Part shown: positions 17,116-25,992 of the stretch, piece by piece
How positions within the stretch are numbered: the first letter of the stretch is position 1
Layout: each line of letters starts with the position of its first letter
DNA from: UBA6168 sp039819485
Lineage (GTDB): Bacteria > Bacteroidota > Bacteroidia > Chitinophagales > Saprospiraceae
NCBI GenBank assembly: GCA_039819485.1
Contig: JBCBRY010000021.1
Span: forward strand, 24,868 to 88,867
Direction: 5' to 3'
DNA: 64,000 nucleotides
The notes under the pieces: generated by a model
Seen by the model: the letters and a program-made list of their open reading frames with translations, nothing else
Database searches by the model: none
Told to the model about the DNA's origin: nothing
Made by a program: the position numbers and the translations under genes

Positions 17116-17210
17116 CTCTGTCAAACCTCTTTTCTGTTCTCCGTTTAAGCTTTGTGTTATTTTTTGTTACACAGTGTTCGGGTAAAGGAATAAACAGAGT
17201 TGAAACAGAA
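17116..17210 (-). repeat. 95-bp palindromic element, copy 2 (inverted)
   Basis: Same length as copy 1 and in the opposite orientation. It has arms CTCTGTCAAACCTCT and AGAGTTGAAACAGA, and the inner GTGTTATTTTTTGTTACACA is the complement of the inner part of copy 1 at the same distance (36 bases) from the matching end. It ends 13 bases before the ATG of the VOC gene. Confidence 0.85.
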
Positions 17211-17223
17211 AAAAGGAATTAAA

Positions 17224-17592
17224 ATGAAACACCAGGCTACATCCATCCGCACTTTTATCGGCGCTAAAGAATTTGATTTGTCAAGGGCTTTTTATCGAGA
17301 ATTGGGATTTACAGAATCGGTTGTTTCTGATAAGATGTCCTACTTTCGCATAAGCGATAACCTGGGGTTTTATTTGCAGGATTATTATGTGAAAGAATGG
17401 GTGGATAATTCAATGGTATTTTTGGAAGTGGATGATGTGGCGCACTATTGGAAGGCGCTGAATAAATTGGGACTACATCATAAATACGAGCAAGTGCGCC
17501 TGACACCAATCAAAGAATACGATTGGGGGCGGGAGTGTTTTTTGCATGATCCATCGGGCGTGCTGTGGCATTTTGGGGAATTTTATGGATAG
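17224..17592 (+). CDS. VOC superfamily (glyoxalase/bleomycin-resistance-like) protein
   Basis: A 122-residue protein beginning MKHQATSIRTFIGAKEFDLS. The repeated beta-alpha-beta-beta-beta pattern of the vicinal oxygen chelate fold is visible: RAFYRELGFTESV in the first module and HYWKALNKLGLH, then RECFLHDPSGVLWHFGEFYG in the second. Members include glyoxalase I, extradiol dioxygenases and resistance proteins. Metal ligands are not obviously complete, so it may be a binding rather than catalytic member. An upstream TTG would read through the palindromic element, so the ATG at 17224 is chosen. Confidence 0.88.
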   Translation: MKHQATSIRTFIGAKEFDLSRAFYRELGFTESVVSDKMSYFRISDNLGFYLQDYYVKEWVDNSMVFLEVDDVAHYWKALNKLGLHHKYEQVRLTPIKEYDWGRECFLHDPSGVLWHFGEFYG

Positions 17593-17604
17593 ATGAAGTT
17601 TTGG

Positions 17605-17633
17605 CGGTATTGCCGCTGCAAGCGGCAATACCG
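17605..17633. repeat. perfect 13-bp stem palindrome (GCCGCT-GCA-AGCGGC core)
   Basis: CGGTATTGCCGCT, loop GCA, and the exact complement. There is no T-run, so it is not a canonical terminator. A closely related hairpin lies at 54666-54698 downstream of porZ. Confidence 0.8.
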
Positions 17634-17659
17634 TTAGTCATCCGAGCAATTTTAATAAA

Positions 17660-18190
17660 ATGAAAGAAAAACTAAATATCCGTTTGCTGGAAAAAGAAGA
17701 TGCCACCGAACTTCACAATTTAATAGAACTGAATCGAAAGCGGTTGGAGAGATATTTTCCAATTACTGTTTCACAAAATTCAAGTTTGCAGGCAAGCACG
17801 ATTTACGTAAGTAAAAAGGTGAAACAGGCCGAACAAAAAGAGTTGTATTTCTTTGTTATTTTATTTAATAAAAAAATAGCGGGCGGTATTATTCTCAAAA
17901 ATATTGATTGGCGGATACCGAAAGGCGAGCTGGCCTATTTTATTGGTGGAGAATGGGAAGGGAAAAGAATTATGTCCCAAGCAATGGACCGGGCGATGAG
18001 TTATCTGTTCAATGAATTGGGCCTGAATAAATTGTTCATCAAGTGTTCCCCAAAAAATATTCCGAGTCGGCGATTGGCGGTCAAAAAAGGATTTAAATTG
18101 GAAGGGTTGCTGCGCCAGGAGTTTCGCATCGAAACCGGTGAGGTTGAAGACATTGAATATTATGGAAAATTAAAAGTAGAGACAAGATGA
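17660..18190 (+). CDS. RimJ/RimL-type GNAT acetyltransferase
   Basis: A 176-residue protein of the ribosomal-protein N-acetyltransferase subfamily. Typical blocks are IRLLEKEDATELHNLIELNR, GGIILKNIDWRIPKGELAYFIGGEWEGKRIMSQAMDRAMSYLF, LNKLFIKCSPKNIPSRRLAVKKGFKLEGLLRQ. The phrase IPSRRLAVKKGF is the classic RimJ/L C-terminal motif. Substrate could be a protein N-terminus or a small amine. The stop overlaps the ATG of the L,D-transpeptidase gene by four bases (ATGA), so the two are translationally coupled. Confidence 0.92.
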   Translation: MKEKLNIRLLEKEDATELHNLIELNRKRLERYFPITVSQNSSLQASTIYVSKKVKQAEQKELYFFVILFNKKIAGGIILKNIDWRIPKGELAYFIGGEWEGKRIMSQAMDRAMSYLFNELGLNKLFIKCSPKNIPSRRLAVKKGFKLEGLLRQEFRIETGEVEDIEYYGKLKVETR

Positions 18191-18930
18191 AACTATTGAT
18201 TGCGGCTATTTCATTTTTAGTGCTGGTCATTGTTTTTTCCTGTAAAGGAAAAATAAAAAATAAAGGCGCTGCGATGACCAGGGGGGAGGTGGCTTATGAC
18301 GAATGTTACGGGGAGCTGGCCAAAAAATTAGAAAAGAATGGAGTTGCAATCAGTAGTTTGGAACTGTTGATCCGGGTATTTAAACAAGAAGAAATACTGG
18401 AAGTGTGGGCCAAAAATAAATTAGCTGAAAAATTCAAAAAGATTGCGGAGTATCCTTTTTGCAAAAACAGCGGAACGCTAGGCCCTAAAAGAAAAGAAGG
18501 CGACCAGCAGATACCAGAAGGTTTTTACCATATTGACCGTTTTAATGGTAAGAGTAAATTTTATTTGTCGCTGGGGATCAATTATCCGAATGCCGCCGAC
18601 TTGGTTTTAGCAGACAAGCAAAAACCGGGTAGCGATATTTTTATTCACGGTGGATGTGCCACGGTAGGGTGCATCCCCATTACCAATGAAAAAATAAAAG
18701 CATTGTGGGTGCTGGCCAGTGAGGCCCTAACACAAGGCCAGTCCAAAATTCCTGTCCATATTTTTCCTTTTGAAATGACGGCAGAAAATCTACGCAAAAA
18801 CAGTCAGGTGTATCCACAGCATCGACTGTTTTGGGAAAGCCTGCAGAAAGGGTTTTTATACTTCGAAGAATATCGGTCTGTCCCACAAATGACCGCATTA
18901 AGTAATGGCTATTACCATTTGAGCAAATAG
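18187..18930 (+). CDS. L,D-transpeptidase family (YkuD) lipoprotein
   Basis: A 247-residue protein with an N-terminal hydrophobic segment ending VFSC (lipobox-like, Cys near residue 19). The YkuD catalytic signature is IFIHGGCATVGCIPI, with His at about 154 and the nucleophile Cys at about 162. KEGDQQIPEGFYHIDRFNGKSKFYLSLGINYP precedes it and matches the murein L,D-transpeptidase YafK-type subfamily. Such enzymes form or remodel crosslinks or attach proteins to peptidoglycan in the periplasm. It is coupled to the upstream acetyltransferase gene. Confidence 0.92.
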   Translation: MKLLIAAISFLVLVIVFSCKGKIKNKGAAMTRGEVAYDECYGELAKKLEKNGVAISSLELLIRVFKQEEILEVWAKNKLAEKFKKIAEYPFCKNSGTLGPKRKEGDQQIPEGFYHIDRFNGKSKFYLSLGINYPNAADLVLADKQKPGSDIFIHGGCATVGCIPITNEKIKALWVLASEALTQGQSKIPVHIFPFEMTAENLRKNSQVYPQHRLFWESLQKGFLYFEEYRSVPQMTALSNGYYHLSK

Positions 18931-19080
18931 ATGTGTCCGTTTGCCAACCCTTTTTTTGATCTTTTGTTATGGGGGTTTTAAGGAATCTTCGTGTCTTATT
19001 ACTTTCGCAACCCGAAAATAGAAAACGACGGTCTCCTCTCTACTTATATTTCAAAACAAAATATCCTAATCAAACTCAAA

Positions 19081-20559
19081 ATGTACATCAAAACTATTCT
19101 TTTGGGCTGTCTGTCAATGGCCCTCGTTACTCTATTGCCTGCACAAGATAAAAGTGACCTGCATGTCTGCGGTACACAAGATGGAAAAGTAGAGTGGCTG
19201 GCCCGCTATCAGGCCGACGGAGGAACCTTTGAACGTTCCGGCGCTACGCTGTTTTTGCCGATAAAAGTCCATCTGGTAGGTACCAGCCAGGGAGAGGGAC
19301 ATTTTCCTGTAAGCAGGTTATTGGATGCTTTTTGCACATTGAACAATGATTTTGTTCAGGCGGATATTCAGTTCTTCATTTCAGGTGATATCAACTATAT
19401 CAACAATGACAACTATTATGACCACACCTTTCAGCAGGGCAACCAAATGATGTCACAGAATAATGTAAGTGCTAAGATCAACTGTTATGTGGTGGATAGC
19501 CCGGCCGGGAACTGTGGTTACAGCAACTACTTTAGAGGCATCGCCCTGGCCAAGAGCTGCATGGGTGCAGCAGATCATACCTGGGCCCATGAAGTGGGGC
19601 ATTATCTATCATTGCCACACCCATTTTTCGGATGGGAGGGCACTGATTCCGACTTTGCCTACAATGAGGCAGCGCCTAATTTTGTGGGCGGTGAAGCAGT
19701 GGAACGAATGGATGGCAGCAACTGCCAATTTGCGGCAGATGGGTTTTGCGATACCCCACCAGACTATCTTGCTTATCGCTGGCCTTGTAGCAGTGACAAC
19801 CTGAGCAACCAGACCCAAACAGACCCCGACGGCGTTACTTTCCGTTCTGATGGGTCGTTGATTATGTCCTATGCGCTCGACAACTGCAGCAGCCGTTTTT
19901 CCGAAGAACAAATCGACGCCATGCACGCCAACGTAAATCAGGAAAGGGCCAACCTGATCGGCCAGATGGACGAACTTTTGCCGCCGGCAGAAGTCGTGTT
20001 GAACCCTATCAGCCCGGCAGAAGGTAGTACGGTGGATTTTTATGAGGAAGTGTTTTTTGAATGGGAACCCATCGCAGAGGCAACTGGTTACATCGTGGAT
20101 GTCAGCCGCTTCCAAAACTTCAATTTGGTGGAACATCGCTACGAAGTGGAAGGCTCTTCTTTCGTGAGTACGGATTTTAAGGCAGATAGAACTTACTACT
20201 GGCGACTGCGTCCGTATAACGCCCAGTATACTTGCGATAATTTAACAGAAACATCCTCCTTTTTCACTGGCATGCTGAGCGATGTGAAAGATATCGAAGA
20301 AGTAAATGGCATGCAATTGATGCCCAACCCGCTAACCAATGGAAACAACCTTCAACTCGATTTGCAAATGACTGAACCTGTGGACCTTCAAGTGAGAATG
20401 ATCTCCGTGACCGGCCAGACGGTGGAACAATTCGATTGGGAAACCAACGTAGGGCAGAACCGTTGGGTGCTCAATACCCAGGATCTACAGGCGGGCATTT
20501 ATTTTCTGCAACTGCAATCAGCCAATGGCGTAATGAGCAGGAAAGTAGTGGTGCAGTGA
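19081..20559 (+). CDS. M43 (pappalysin-type) zinc metalloprotease with T9SS sorting domain
   Basis: A 492-residue protein from the ATG at 19081 with signal peptide MYIKTILLGCLSMALVTLLPA. The metzincin motif HEVGHYLSLPH (zinc ligands at about 170, 174 and 180) and the later SLIMSYA Met-turn region identify peptidase family M43. Cysteine pairs typical of the family surround it. A fibronectin-like region follows (VLNPISPAEGSTVDFYEEVFFEWEPI), and the end (LMPNPLTNGNNLQLDL ... AGIYFLQLQSANGVMSRKVVVQ) is a type A T9SS C-terminal sorting domain. It is therefore secreted or surface-attached through T9SS. The frame is open upstream to 18991 but lacks a good start there. Confidence 0.94.
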   Translation: MYIKTILLGCLSMALVTLLPAQDKSDLHVCGTQDGKVEWLARYQADGGTFERSGATLFLPIKVHLVGTSQGEGHFPVSRLLDAFCTLNNDFVQADIQFFISGDINYINNDNYYDHTFQQGNQMMSQNNVSAKINCYVVDSPAGNCGYSNYFRGIALAKSCMGAADHTWAHEVGHYLSLPHPFFGWEGTDSDFAYNEAAPNFVGGEAVERMDGSNCQFAADGFCDTPPDYLAYRWPCSSDNLSNQTQTDPDGVTFRSDGSLIMSYALDNCSSRFSEEQIDAMHANVNQERANLIGQMDELLPPAEVVLNPISPAEGSTVDFYEEVFFEWEPIAEATGYIVDVSRFQNFNLVEHRYEVEGSSFVSTDFKADRTYYWRLRPYNAQYTCDNLTETSSFFTGMLSDVKDIEEVNGMQLMPNPLTNGNNLQLDLQMTEPVDLQVRMISVTGQTVEQFDWETNVGQNRWVLNTQDLQAGIYFLQLQSANGVMSRKVVVQ

Positions 20560-20575
20560 TCATTGGGGGCCAGGA

Positions 20576-20690
20576 GTCAGATCGCTTCGCTGTCAGAGGT
20601 CAGATCGCTTCGCTGTCAGAAGCCAGACGATAAGTGTGCTGAAGCATCTTACAACATCTGACCTCCGCCAGCGAAGCGGTCTAACCTCCT
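20576..20690. repeat. tandem 23-mers and an inverted copy between convergent genes
   Basis: Two near-identical 23-24-base units beginning GTCAGATCGCTTCGCTGTCA, then a spacer and an inverted related segment (CTGACCTCCGCCAGCGAAGC). The region can fold as a hairpin and may act as a two-way terminator. The word AGCGAAGCGA is shared with the palindromic elements in hldD and at 40.6 kb. Confidence 0.7.
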
Positions 20691-20693
20691 CCC

Positions 20694-21092
20694 CTAAATC
20701 CCCAACAGCCAAATTCCCTTCAACGTCCAGAGGATCGTCCTGATCCAGTTGGTTTTTATCAGCTTGTCAATCGCCTTTTCATTTTTCTTTTTGTCTAAGA
20801 CCTGGTGCTGCGGAATCTGCAAAGTCATTGTACTCAACCAGATGGCTCCCACTACAGCAGCGGAAATCAGGTACTTAGCCGACCAGCCACTTTGCCAGAG
20901 CAGCCAGCCCGTTAATGCCAATTCTGCCATCATCAATGGCGCAACGATGATCGTAATTGAACGGGTGTGGTGCTGGTGGTATTCGACAAAGCGGGAAACG
21001 TCGACGAAATGAAAGGCCGGGTATTTTACCAATTGAATGACCCAGATGAGACCAACAAGTGCCCACGAAACGGCAAAGTATAGTTGTTCCAT
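20694..21092 (-). CDS. four-helix membrane protein of unknown function
   Basis: A 132-residue protein with four hydrophobic segments: LYFAVSWALVGLIWVIQLV, ITIIVAPLMMAELALTGWLLW, YLISAAVVGAIWLSTMTL and WIRTILWTLKGIWLLGI. Conserved-looking polar residues (YPAFHFVDVSRFVEYHQHHTR, and IPQHQVL) sit at membrane edges and could bind a cofactor or metal. Similar proteins occur as uncharacterised membrane proteins in Bacteroidota and Cyanobacteria. It is convergent with the M43 protease gene; its upstream region is a GAATGAT-type heptamer array. Confidence 0.75.
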   Translation of the reverse strand: MEQLYFAVSWALVGLIWVIQLVKYPAFHFVDVSRFVEYHQHHTRSITIIVAPLMMAELALTGWLLWQSGWSAKYLISAAVVGAIWLSTMTLQIPQHQVLDKKKNEKAIDKLIKTNWIRTILWTLKGIWLLGI

Positions 21093-21098
21093 GATTTA

Positions 21099-21207
21099 AT
21101 GAAGAATGATGAATGATGAATGATGAATGAAAAATGATGAATGACAAATAAAACCTCAGTTCTCATCATATTTTTATTTAATTTCATCATTTTTCATTCT
21201 TCATTTC
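21099..21207. repeat. heptamer array (TGATGAA)n with inverted partner
   Basis: TGAAGAA, TGATGAA three times, TGAAAAA, TGATGAA, TGACAAA at 21099-21147, followed after a short spacer by an inverted, more degenerate copy (TTCATCATTTTTCATTCTTC) ending at the stop of the GEVED protein gene. Confidence 0.85.
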
Positions 21208-24200
21208 AAAACGGCCAACTGCCGGCTCACCATTCTTTTCCCTTCGGGAAAAACAATGACCTGGTAAAGTCCGTCCCGCCAGTGGTCAATGTCAAAAGAA
21301 TGGATTGGATCAATCACTTTACCCACCATCTTTTGGTAAACGGGTTGCCCGATTTGGTTGAAAATTTCGATCCGTACCTCTTGGCCGAGCAGCTCCGAAA
21401 GTCGAATCGAAACTTGCTGTCTGGCTGGATTGGGAAACAGGCCGAAGGTCGCAACATGCTCAAAGGGAATGGTCGTGTAAGTCCTGGATAGCAGGTGGCC
21501 ATTTTCATCAAACAAGGAGATGCGGTAATGGTTTTGGCCATCGGCCGGCTCGTCGTCCTGTACATGAAGTACTGTCATTTGCCCTCCCGCGGCGTTACCG
21601 TTTTCCATCAGTTCAAAATCAAGGATGTTGGTTGATTTTTCCAGGGTCCAGCTACCCGGCACATCGGTGTTGACCATGGCGTAGAGGTCGACATGTTCGA
21701 TGTCCGGGGTGCCTTCAAGGTCGACGATGAGGAAGCTGCCGCCTCCATTTAGGTTGTTGACAATATTGATGGTATAGTCTTCCACTTCTCCAAAAGGCAG
21801 GGTTTCACAGGGCGCAGCGGCAGAAGAACGTTTCAATGAAATACGCATGCGGGTGGGGCCGCTGAGGGCAGTTCCGGGAATGTCGATATTGCCAAAGATG
21901 GTGTGGTTGTCAGTACCGTTCGGGGGGGCGGGTTCAAAGATGGAAAGCGCTATTTCGTCAGGTTCTTGAAAGGTGCCATCCTGGTTGTAGTCGATCCAGA
22001 CCATCCAATGTTCGTCATAAGTGTACCAGCTGAATCCGCAGGTCATTGCGATGGGGTAACTGTTGCCCGCAGCCACGTTTGCCGACTGGTTGGTAAAATC
22101 ACTGAAAGCCGTTTTGCCTGATCCGTTGTCGATTTGTTCAAATAAAACACCTGATATCCAGTCGTGCCAGGGAAAGCCAGAGGTGGAGCTGCAATAGTCA
22201 TTGCCGTTGGTGCCGGCACTACATGTGGCCGGAGGGTTAATGGTCAAGTCCGTCAGGCAGGCATTGTCCGATTCGTCGGAAATAGTAATCACCTGAGAGC
22301 CCTGGGCAATGGGGTATGGCCCCATTTGAGTCGTGACACCATAGGAGCCACTTTGCAATTGGCCGAGGACGTTCGTGTTCCAATTTCCGCCGGTATTATT
22401 TCCGGTGACGGTCAGGTTGAAAGTATAGGAATCGTCAACAGGATCGTCGGGGGTGCCGTTGTTTTGGCAGATAGGAGTGGACATATCTGCTGAAATGCTG
22501 CACGGGGTGGTATTGGAACAGGGGGCTGGTGGTGTCACATTTTGTATTACCGAACAGGCGCTGTCTACCTCGTCGATAATGGTGAAAATCAGGTTGCTGC
22601 CGTTGATCGGAATTCCCCCGATGGAAATTTTATTGCCGTATGGGTTTGTGTACTGAGTGCCATTGATCATGGCCGTCCAGTTGGCGCTTGCGTTATTTCC
22701 GGTAACGGACAGCTGAAAGTCAAAAGTGTCGTCGGAAGGATCGGTGGCTGTGCCATTGTTCTGGCAGCTTATATCGGTAATACTGGCCGTGAGGTTGCAA
22801 GGCATGGCGCCGCCGCTGGTCAGGTTGATGGAATAATCTTCTACTTCACCGAAAGGAATGATTTCACAGGGCGTTGGGTAGGCTCCTCTTTTCAAAGCTA
22901 TCCGCATCCGGGTAGCGCCTTCGTCGGCGGTTGCCGGCACGTTGATGGTTCCGTTGGAGATGGAGGATTCAGTGCCGAGCGGTGGAGCAGGGATGGAGGT
23001 CTGAAAGGCAATTTCGTCCGGTTCTTCAAAGCTGCCATTGCGGTTGTAATCAATCCATACTTTGATGTATTCATCGTAGGTCTGCCAGCTGTAGCTGTTT
23101 TCAATTGCGACGGGGTAGCTACCACCAACATTAAGGTCCGTACTGTTGGTGGTGAAATCGGAATACTGTGATTTGCCCGATTCCTGTGCGATGGTATTGA
23201 GTGAAAACCCAGTGATCCAGTCTACCCAGGGGAATTCCCCCTCTGCCGGACAATAGTTGGTTGGATCATTTCCAGTAATGGTCACCAGCACGGTCCCCAT
23301 GGAGAGACAACCGTTGGCATCGGAGACGGAAACGGAGTAGCTGCCGGCCTCCAGGTCATTGATGGTAGCAGCTGTGCTTCCGGTGCTCCACAAATATACG
23401 TAGGGAGGTGTCCCGCCAAATGCCTGGACAGATGCAGAACCGTCGCTGGCAGAAGCAGAGCTTTCGGCTATACTGCTCAAATTGACCTGCAACGAGGTCG
23501 GTTGTGAAATGATGACACTCAGGGCCCCGGTCTCGTTATTGGCATCGGTAGCGGTCACGCCGTAGGTGCCGGCAGATACATTTTCGATGAAAGGACCGAT
23601 CGTTCCGTTTGACCACAAATAACTGATCGGGGGAGTACCGTTGGTCACACTGACCAATGCACTTCCGTTGGCGTTGCCGTTACAAGAGGCGTTTAACTGG
23701 TTGGAGATGAGTAAGCCCAGGGAGCCACCCTGTGAATTTCCTACGGTAAAGGAGGCCCGGTAGTACTGGCCACTATTGTTTTTAGTGATCACATCATCAA
23801 CGCTCGAACTGCCCTGGTCAAAACCTACCTCCGATGCGAAGTATACTTCGATGAAATATTGACCAGCCGCCAGCCCTGCCAATAAGTTGAGATTGGTCTG
23901 TTGTTCGCGGTACCGGGTGCGGTACGAGCCGAAAGTAACGATATTGACCTGTGGCAATTCAATCGTTGAAAAGCTGCCAGGTGCGGTTGTTTGCTCATAG
24001 ATGCGGTAATAAAAAAGGGCGTTTTTTACTTCGTTGTTACAGCTTTCCCAAGTGACGGACTGGGCCTGTGTGATGGTCAGGCTGGTCACATTGCCAAAGT
24101 TGTGATTGTTGAATACGGTCAGGTAGGGGCATTCGGAAACCTGAAAGCCGGAAATGTTCCCGTTCGCTTCAATGTTGAGTGTCGTGGCACAATCCGATAC

Positions 24201-24290
24201 GTACGAATAGCCACATGCATTCGTATTTTGCCAAATGAAAAAAGCTAAAAATGCGGCAAGCAAAGCGCGATAGCATGGCCTTGAGTTCAT
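21201..24290 (-). CDS. T9SS-secreted surface protein with SprB repeats and two GEVED domains
   Basis: A 1029-residue protein with an N-terminal signal sequence (YRALLAAFLAFFIWQNTNACG). Residues about 200-340 hold two SprB-type repeats (ISNQLNASCNGNANGSALVSV, SYLWSNGTIGPFIENVSAGTYGVTATDANN, then a second unit). Two GEVED domains follow (YDEYIKVWIDYNRNGSFEEPDEI ... PFGEVEDYSINL and YDEHWMVWIDYNQDGTFQEPDEI ... PFGEVEDYTINI), separated by two Cys-containing CSISAD/CQNNGT repeats. The C-terminus (FGLFPNPARQQVSIRLSE ... YQVIVFPEGKRMVSRQLAVLK) is a T9SS sorting domain. SprB repeats occur in the gliding adhesin SprB, so adhesion is a reasonable guess. The gene stands alone between a membrane protein and a potassium channel. 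Confidence 0.9.
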   Translation of the reverse strand: MNSRPCYRALLAAFLAFFIWQNTNACGYSYVSDCATTLNIEANGNISGFQVSECPYLTVFNNHNFGNVTSLTITQAQSVTWESCNNEVKNALFYYRIYEQTTAPGSFSTIELPQVNIVTFGSYRTRYREQQTNLNLLAGLAAGQYFIEVYFASEVGFDQGSSSVDDVITKNNSGQYYRASFTVGNSQGGSLGLLISNQLNASCNGNANGSALVSVTNGTPPISYLWSNGTIGPFIENVSAGTYGVTATDANNETGALSVIISQPTSLQVNLSSIAESSASASDGSASVQAFGGTPPYVYLWSTGSTAATINDLEAGSYSVSVSDANGCLSMGTVLVTITGNDPTNYCPAEGEFPWVDWITGFSLNTIAQESGKSQYSDFTTNSTDLNVGGSYPVAIENSYSWQTYDEYIKVWIDYNRNGSFEEPDEIAFQTSIPAPPLGTESSISNGTINVPATADEGATRMRIALKRGAYPTPCEIIPFGEVEDYSINLTSGGAMPCNLTASITDISCQNNGTATDPSDDTFDFQLSVTGNNASANWTAMINGTQYTNPYGNKISIGGIPINGSNLIFTIIDEVDSACSVIQNVTPPAPCSNTTPCSISADMSTPICQNNGTPDDPVDDSYTFNLTVTGNNTGGNWNTNVLGQLQSGSYGVTTQMGPYPIAQGSQVITISDESDNACLTDLTINPPATCSAGTNGNDYCSSTSGFPWHDWISGVLFEQIDNGSGKTAFSDFTNQSANVAAGNSYPIAMTCGFSWYTYDEHWMVWIDYNQDGTFQEPDEIALSIFEPAPPNGTDNHTIFGNIDIPGTALSGPTRMRISLKRSSAAAPCETLPFGEVEDYTINIVNNLNGGGSFLIVDLEGTPDIEHVDLYAMVNTDVPGSWTLEKSTNILDFELMENGNAAGGQMTVLHVQDDEPADGQNHYRISLFDENGHLLSRTYTTIPFEHVATFGLFPNPARQQVSIRLSELLGQEVRIEIFNQIGQPVYQKMVGKVIDPIHSFDIDHWRDGLYQVIVFPEGKRMVSRQLAVLK

Positions 24291-24792
24291 AGTGATTATT
24301 GTTTTTTGGTTAATGTAAAATGCTGTCGCTTAATGATTTAAGCACGTTAAGCCATCTGGAAAACAGAAAGGGTAGTACACAAAATTTTGACACGTGAAAT
24401 TCGAAAAACGAAGGACAAGAAAGGGGTGAACTGCTTTAATCAGACGTTGGAGGCATTAGGAATTTGTTGCTAAGTTGTCCTGGATATTTAATATATGAGA
24501 GGAATAAAAATGCAAATAACCAAACAAAGATAATGATGGGTTGCAGAAAAAAAAGAATTTGAGATACATAAGATATTTATACTTATAAGTCTTTTTATAT
24601 GTGAGCTTGGGCAAATGAAAAATGCTGTTGCTGTCATTTGCTCCTACAGCCGCTAAGTGACCTCCCCCCCCAATTAAATTCCGAAGCAAATCCGGGGATA
24701 TAGACCCTTGGCGGTCCTTAAATAAAATATCCGTTTCATTTGGCCTATGATCTAACCTTTGATTCACATAACAATAAATTTCGCCCACTCGC
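24291..24792. other. non-coding gap upstream of the GEVED gene
   Basis: About 500 A/T-rich bases between two minus-strand genes. I see no conserved reading frame. The right end (24781-24795) carries a short GTAGGCGA-like octamer array that contains the stop codon of the channel gene. Confidence 0.5.
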
Positions 24793-25629
24793 CTACTTAA
24801 TATCCTCATTCAGCCGCTCCCCACAATATTTGCAAAACACTGCATCGTCGTCGTGGCCTTCATGCGCGCAATAACGGCAGGCCTGCGTATTGGTCTCTTT
24901 GGCGCTTTTAAAAATTTCGACAGATACAATGCCTGTCGGAACAGCTAATACCGCATAACCCAGCATCATCACAATGGCAGAAAGAAAACGGCCAAAATCG
25001 GTAGTGGGGGTAATGTCACCATAGCCGACAGTCGTAAGGGTGACGATGGCCCAATAGATTGACTGGGGGATACTGGAAAAACCTGTGCCTGCCTGCCCCC
25101 CTTCGATGAGGTACATGATAGATCCAATGATGGTCACCATCAATAAAACAAACAGCATGAACACGGTGATCTTGGCCCGGCTGGCTTTTAGTGCCTTGAT
25201 CAGTTGGCGACCTTCAGAAAGAAAGTGCCAGAGCTTGAATATCCGGAACACGCGCATCAGGCGCAGGATGCGAATCACCAGTAAAGACTGTGCCCCCACA
25301 ATGAAGAGACTTAAATAAGTAGGCAAAATGGCCAGCAGGTCGATGATGCCAAAAAAGCTTTTGGCATATTTCCAGGGCCGGTAAACACAATAAAGCCGCA
25401 GGGCATATTCAATGGTAAAAATGACCGTAAAGATCCATTCCAGGACGTAAAAGAATGGACCGTATTTATCTTGCAGAGATGGGACCGTTTCCAATAAAAC
25501 CACCACCACGCTGACAACTATGATTATCATCAGCGCAATATCGAACCGCTTACCCAATGGCGTATCCGCTTCGAAGATAACTTCGTGGATCTTTTCTTTG
25601 ATGGGGTTATATTCTTTGCTGTAAGCCAT
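24793..25629 (-). CDS. voltage-gated-type potassium channel with C-terminal zinc ribbon
   Basis: A 278-residue six-transmembrane ion channel. Segments S1-S3 are visible (FDIALMIIIVVSVVVVLLETV, FYVLEWIFTVIFTIEYALRLY, SFFGIIDLLAILPTYLSL), the voltage sensor S4 is LLVIRILRLMRVFRIFKL with regularly spaced arginines, and the selectivity filter is TLTTVGYGDITP before S6. Residues about 252-273 carry CRYCAHEGHDDDAVFCKYCGERL, a four-cysteine zinc ribbon in the cytoplasmic tail. KvAP/Kch-like channels set membrane potential; the zinc ribbon could be a sensing or assembly element, which is inference. The stop codon TAG is part of a GTAGGCGA octamer array. Confidence 0.93.
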   Translation of the reverse strand: MAYSKEYNPIKEKIHEVIFEADTPLGKRFDIALMIIIVVSVVVVLLETVPSLQDKYGPFFYVLEWIFTVIFTIEYALRLYCVYRPWKYAKSFFGIIDLLAILPTYLSLFIVGAQSLLVIRILRLMRVFRIFKLWHFLSEGRQLIKALKASRAKITVFMLFVLLMVTIIGSIMYLIEGGQAGTGFSSIPQSIYWAIVTLTTVGYGDITPTTDFGRFLSAIVMMLGYAVLAVPTGIVSVEIFKSAKETNTQACRYCAHEGHDDDAVFCKYCGERLNEDIK

Positions 25630-25738
25630 GTGCTTGGTTGACTTTATTCGAAATTAAGAAATTGGAATGTTGCAGAGCATCTGATTTTCAATTTTGAATA
25701 ACCCATAATTTGTAGGGGCTAATTTATGAAAACGTACT

Positions 25739-25755
25739 GTGGATTGACAATCCGC
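25739..25755. repeat. short GGATTG/CAATCC palindrome
   Basis: GTGGATTGACAATCCGC is a shortened relative of the CTCGGATTG palindrome family. It lies in the divergent region between the channel gene and the lysozyme-like gene. Confidence 0.6.
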
Positions 25756-25844
25756 TATTTGAGATTTCGACGTAGCTACCATTCCGTCCAAAATAACGCT
25801 GCACAAATTTCCCCAAGTCAAAAAATTTCATCACCTTCCCGTGA

Positions 25845-25985
25845 GGGTTATGGGTTATGGGTTATGAGTTGGCAAGTTTTAAAACCAGCAACCAAAAACC
25901 AGCAACCAAAAACCAAAAACCAAAAACCAAACTGAGCGAACCCCGCACCACAGGTCGGGAAACCATTCAACCATTCAAACCATCC
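25845..25985 (+). repeat. three arrays flanking a palindromic element in the leader of the lysozyme-like gene
   Basis: GGGTTAT three times (25845-25865), then an (AACCAAA/AACCAGC)7 heptamer array (25883-25931), then the palindromic element (25932-25964: CTGAGCGAACCCCGCACC, loop ACA, GGTCGGGAAACC), then AACCATTC repeats up to just before the ATG at 25993. The order array-palindrome-array is the same as at 40.64-40.74 kb. Confidence 0.9.
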
Positions 25986-25992
25986 AAATTTC

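Noticed and set aside
24456..24809. Minus-strand frame of 117 codons in the gap before the channel gene
   Set aside because: Composition is unlike a protein and it overlaps the channel gene end; no family resemblance.
25726..25935. Plus-strand frame ending TKNQQPKTKNQKPN
   Set aside because: Its second half is only the heptamer array and the first half has no family resemblance.
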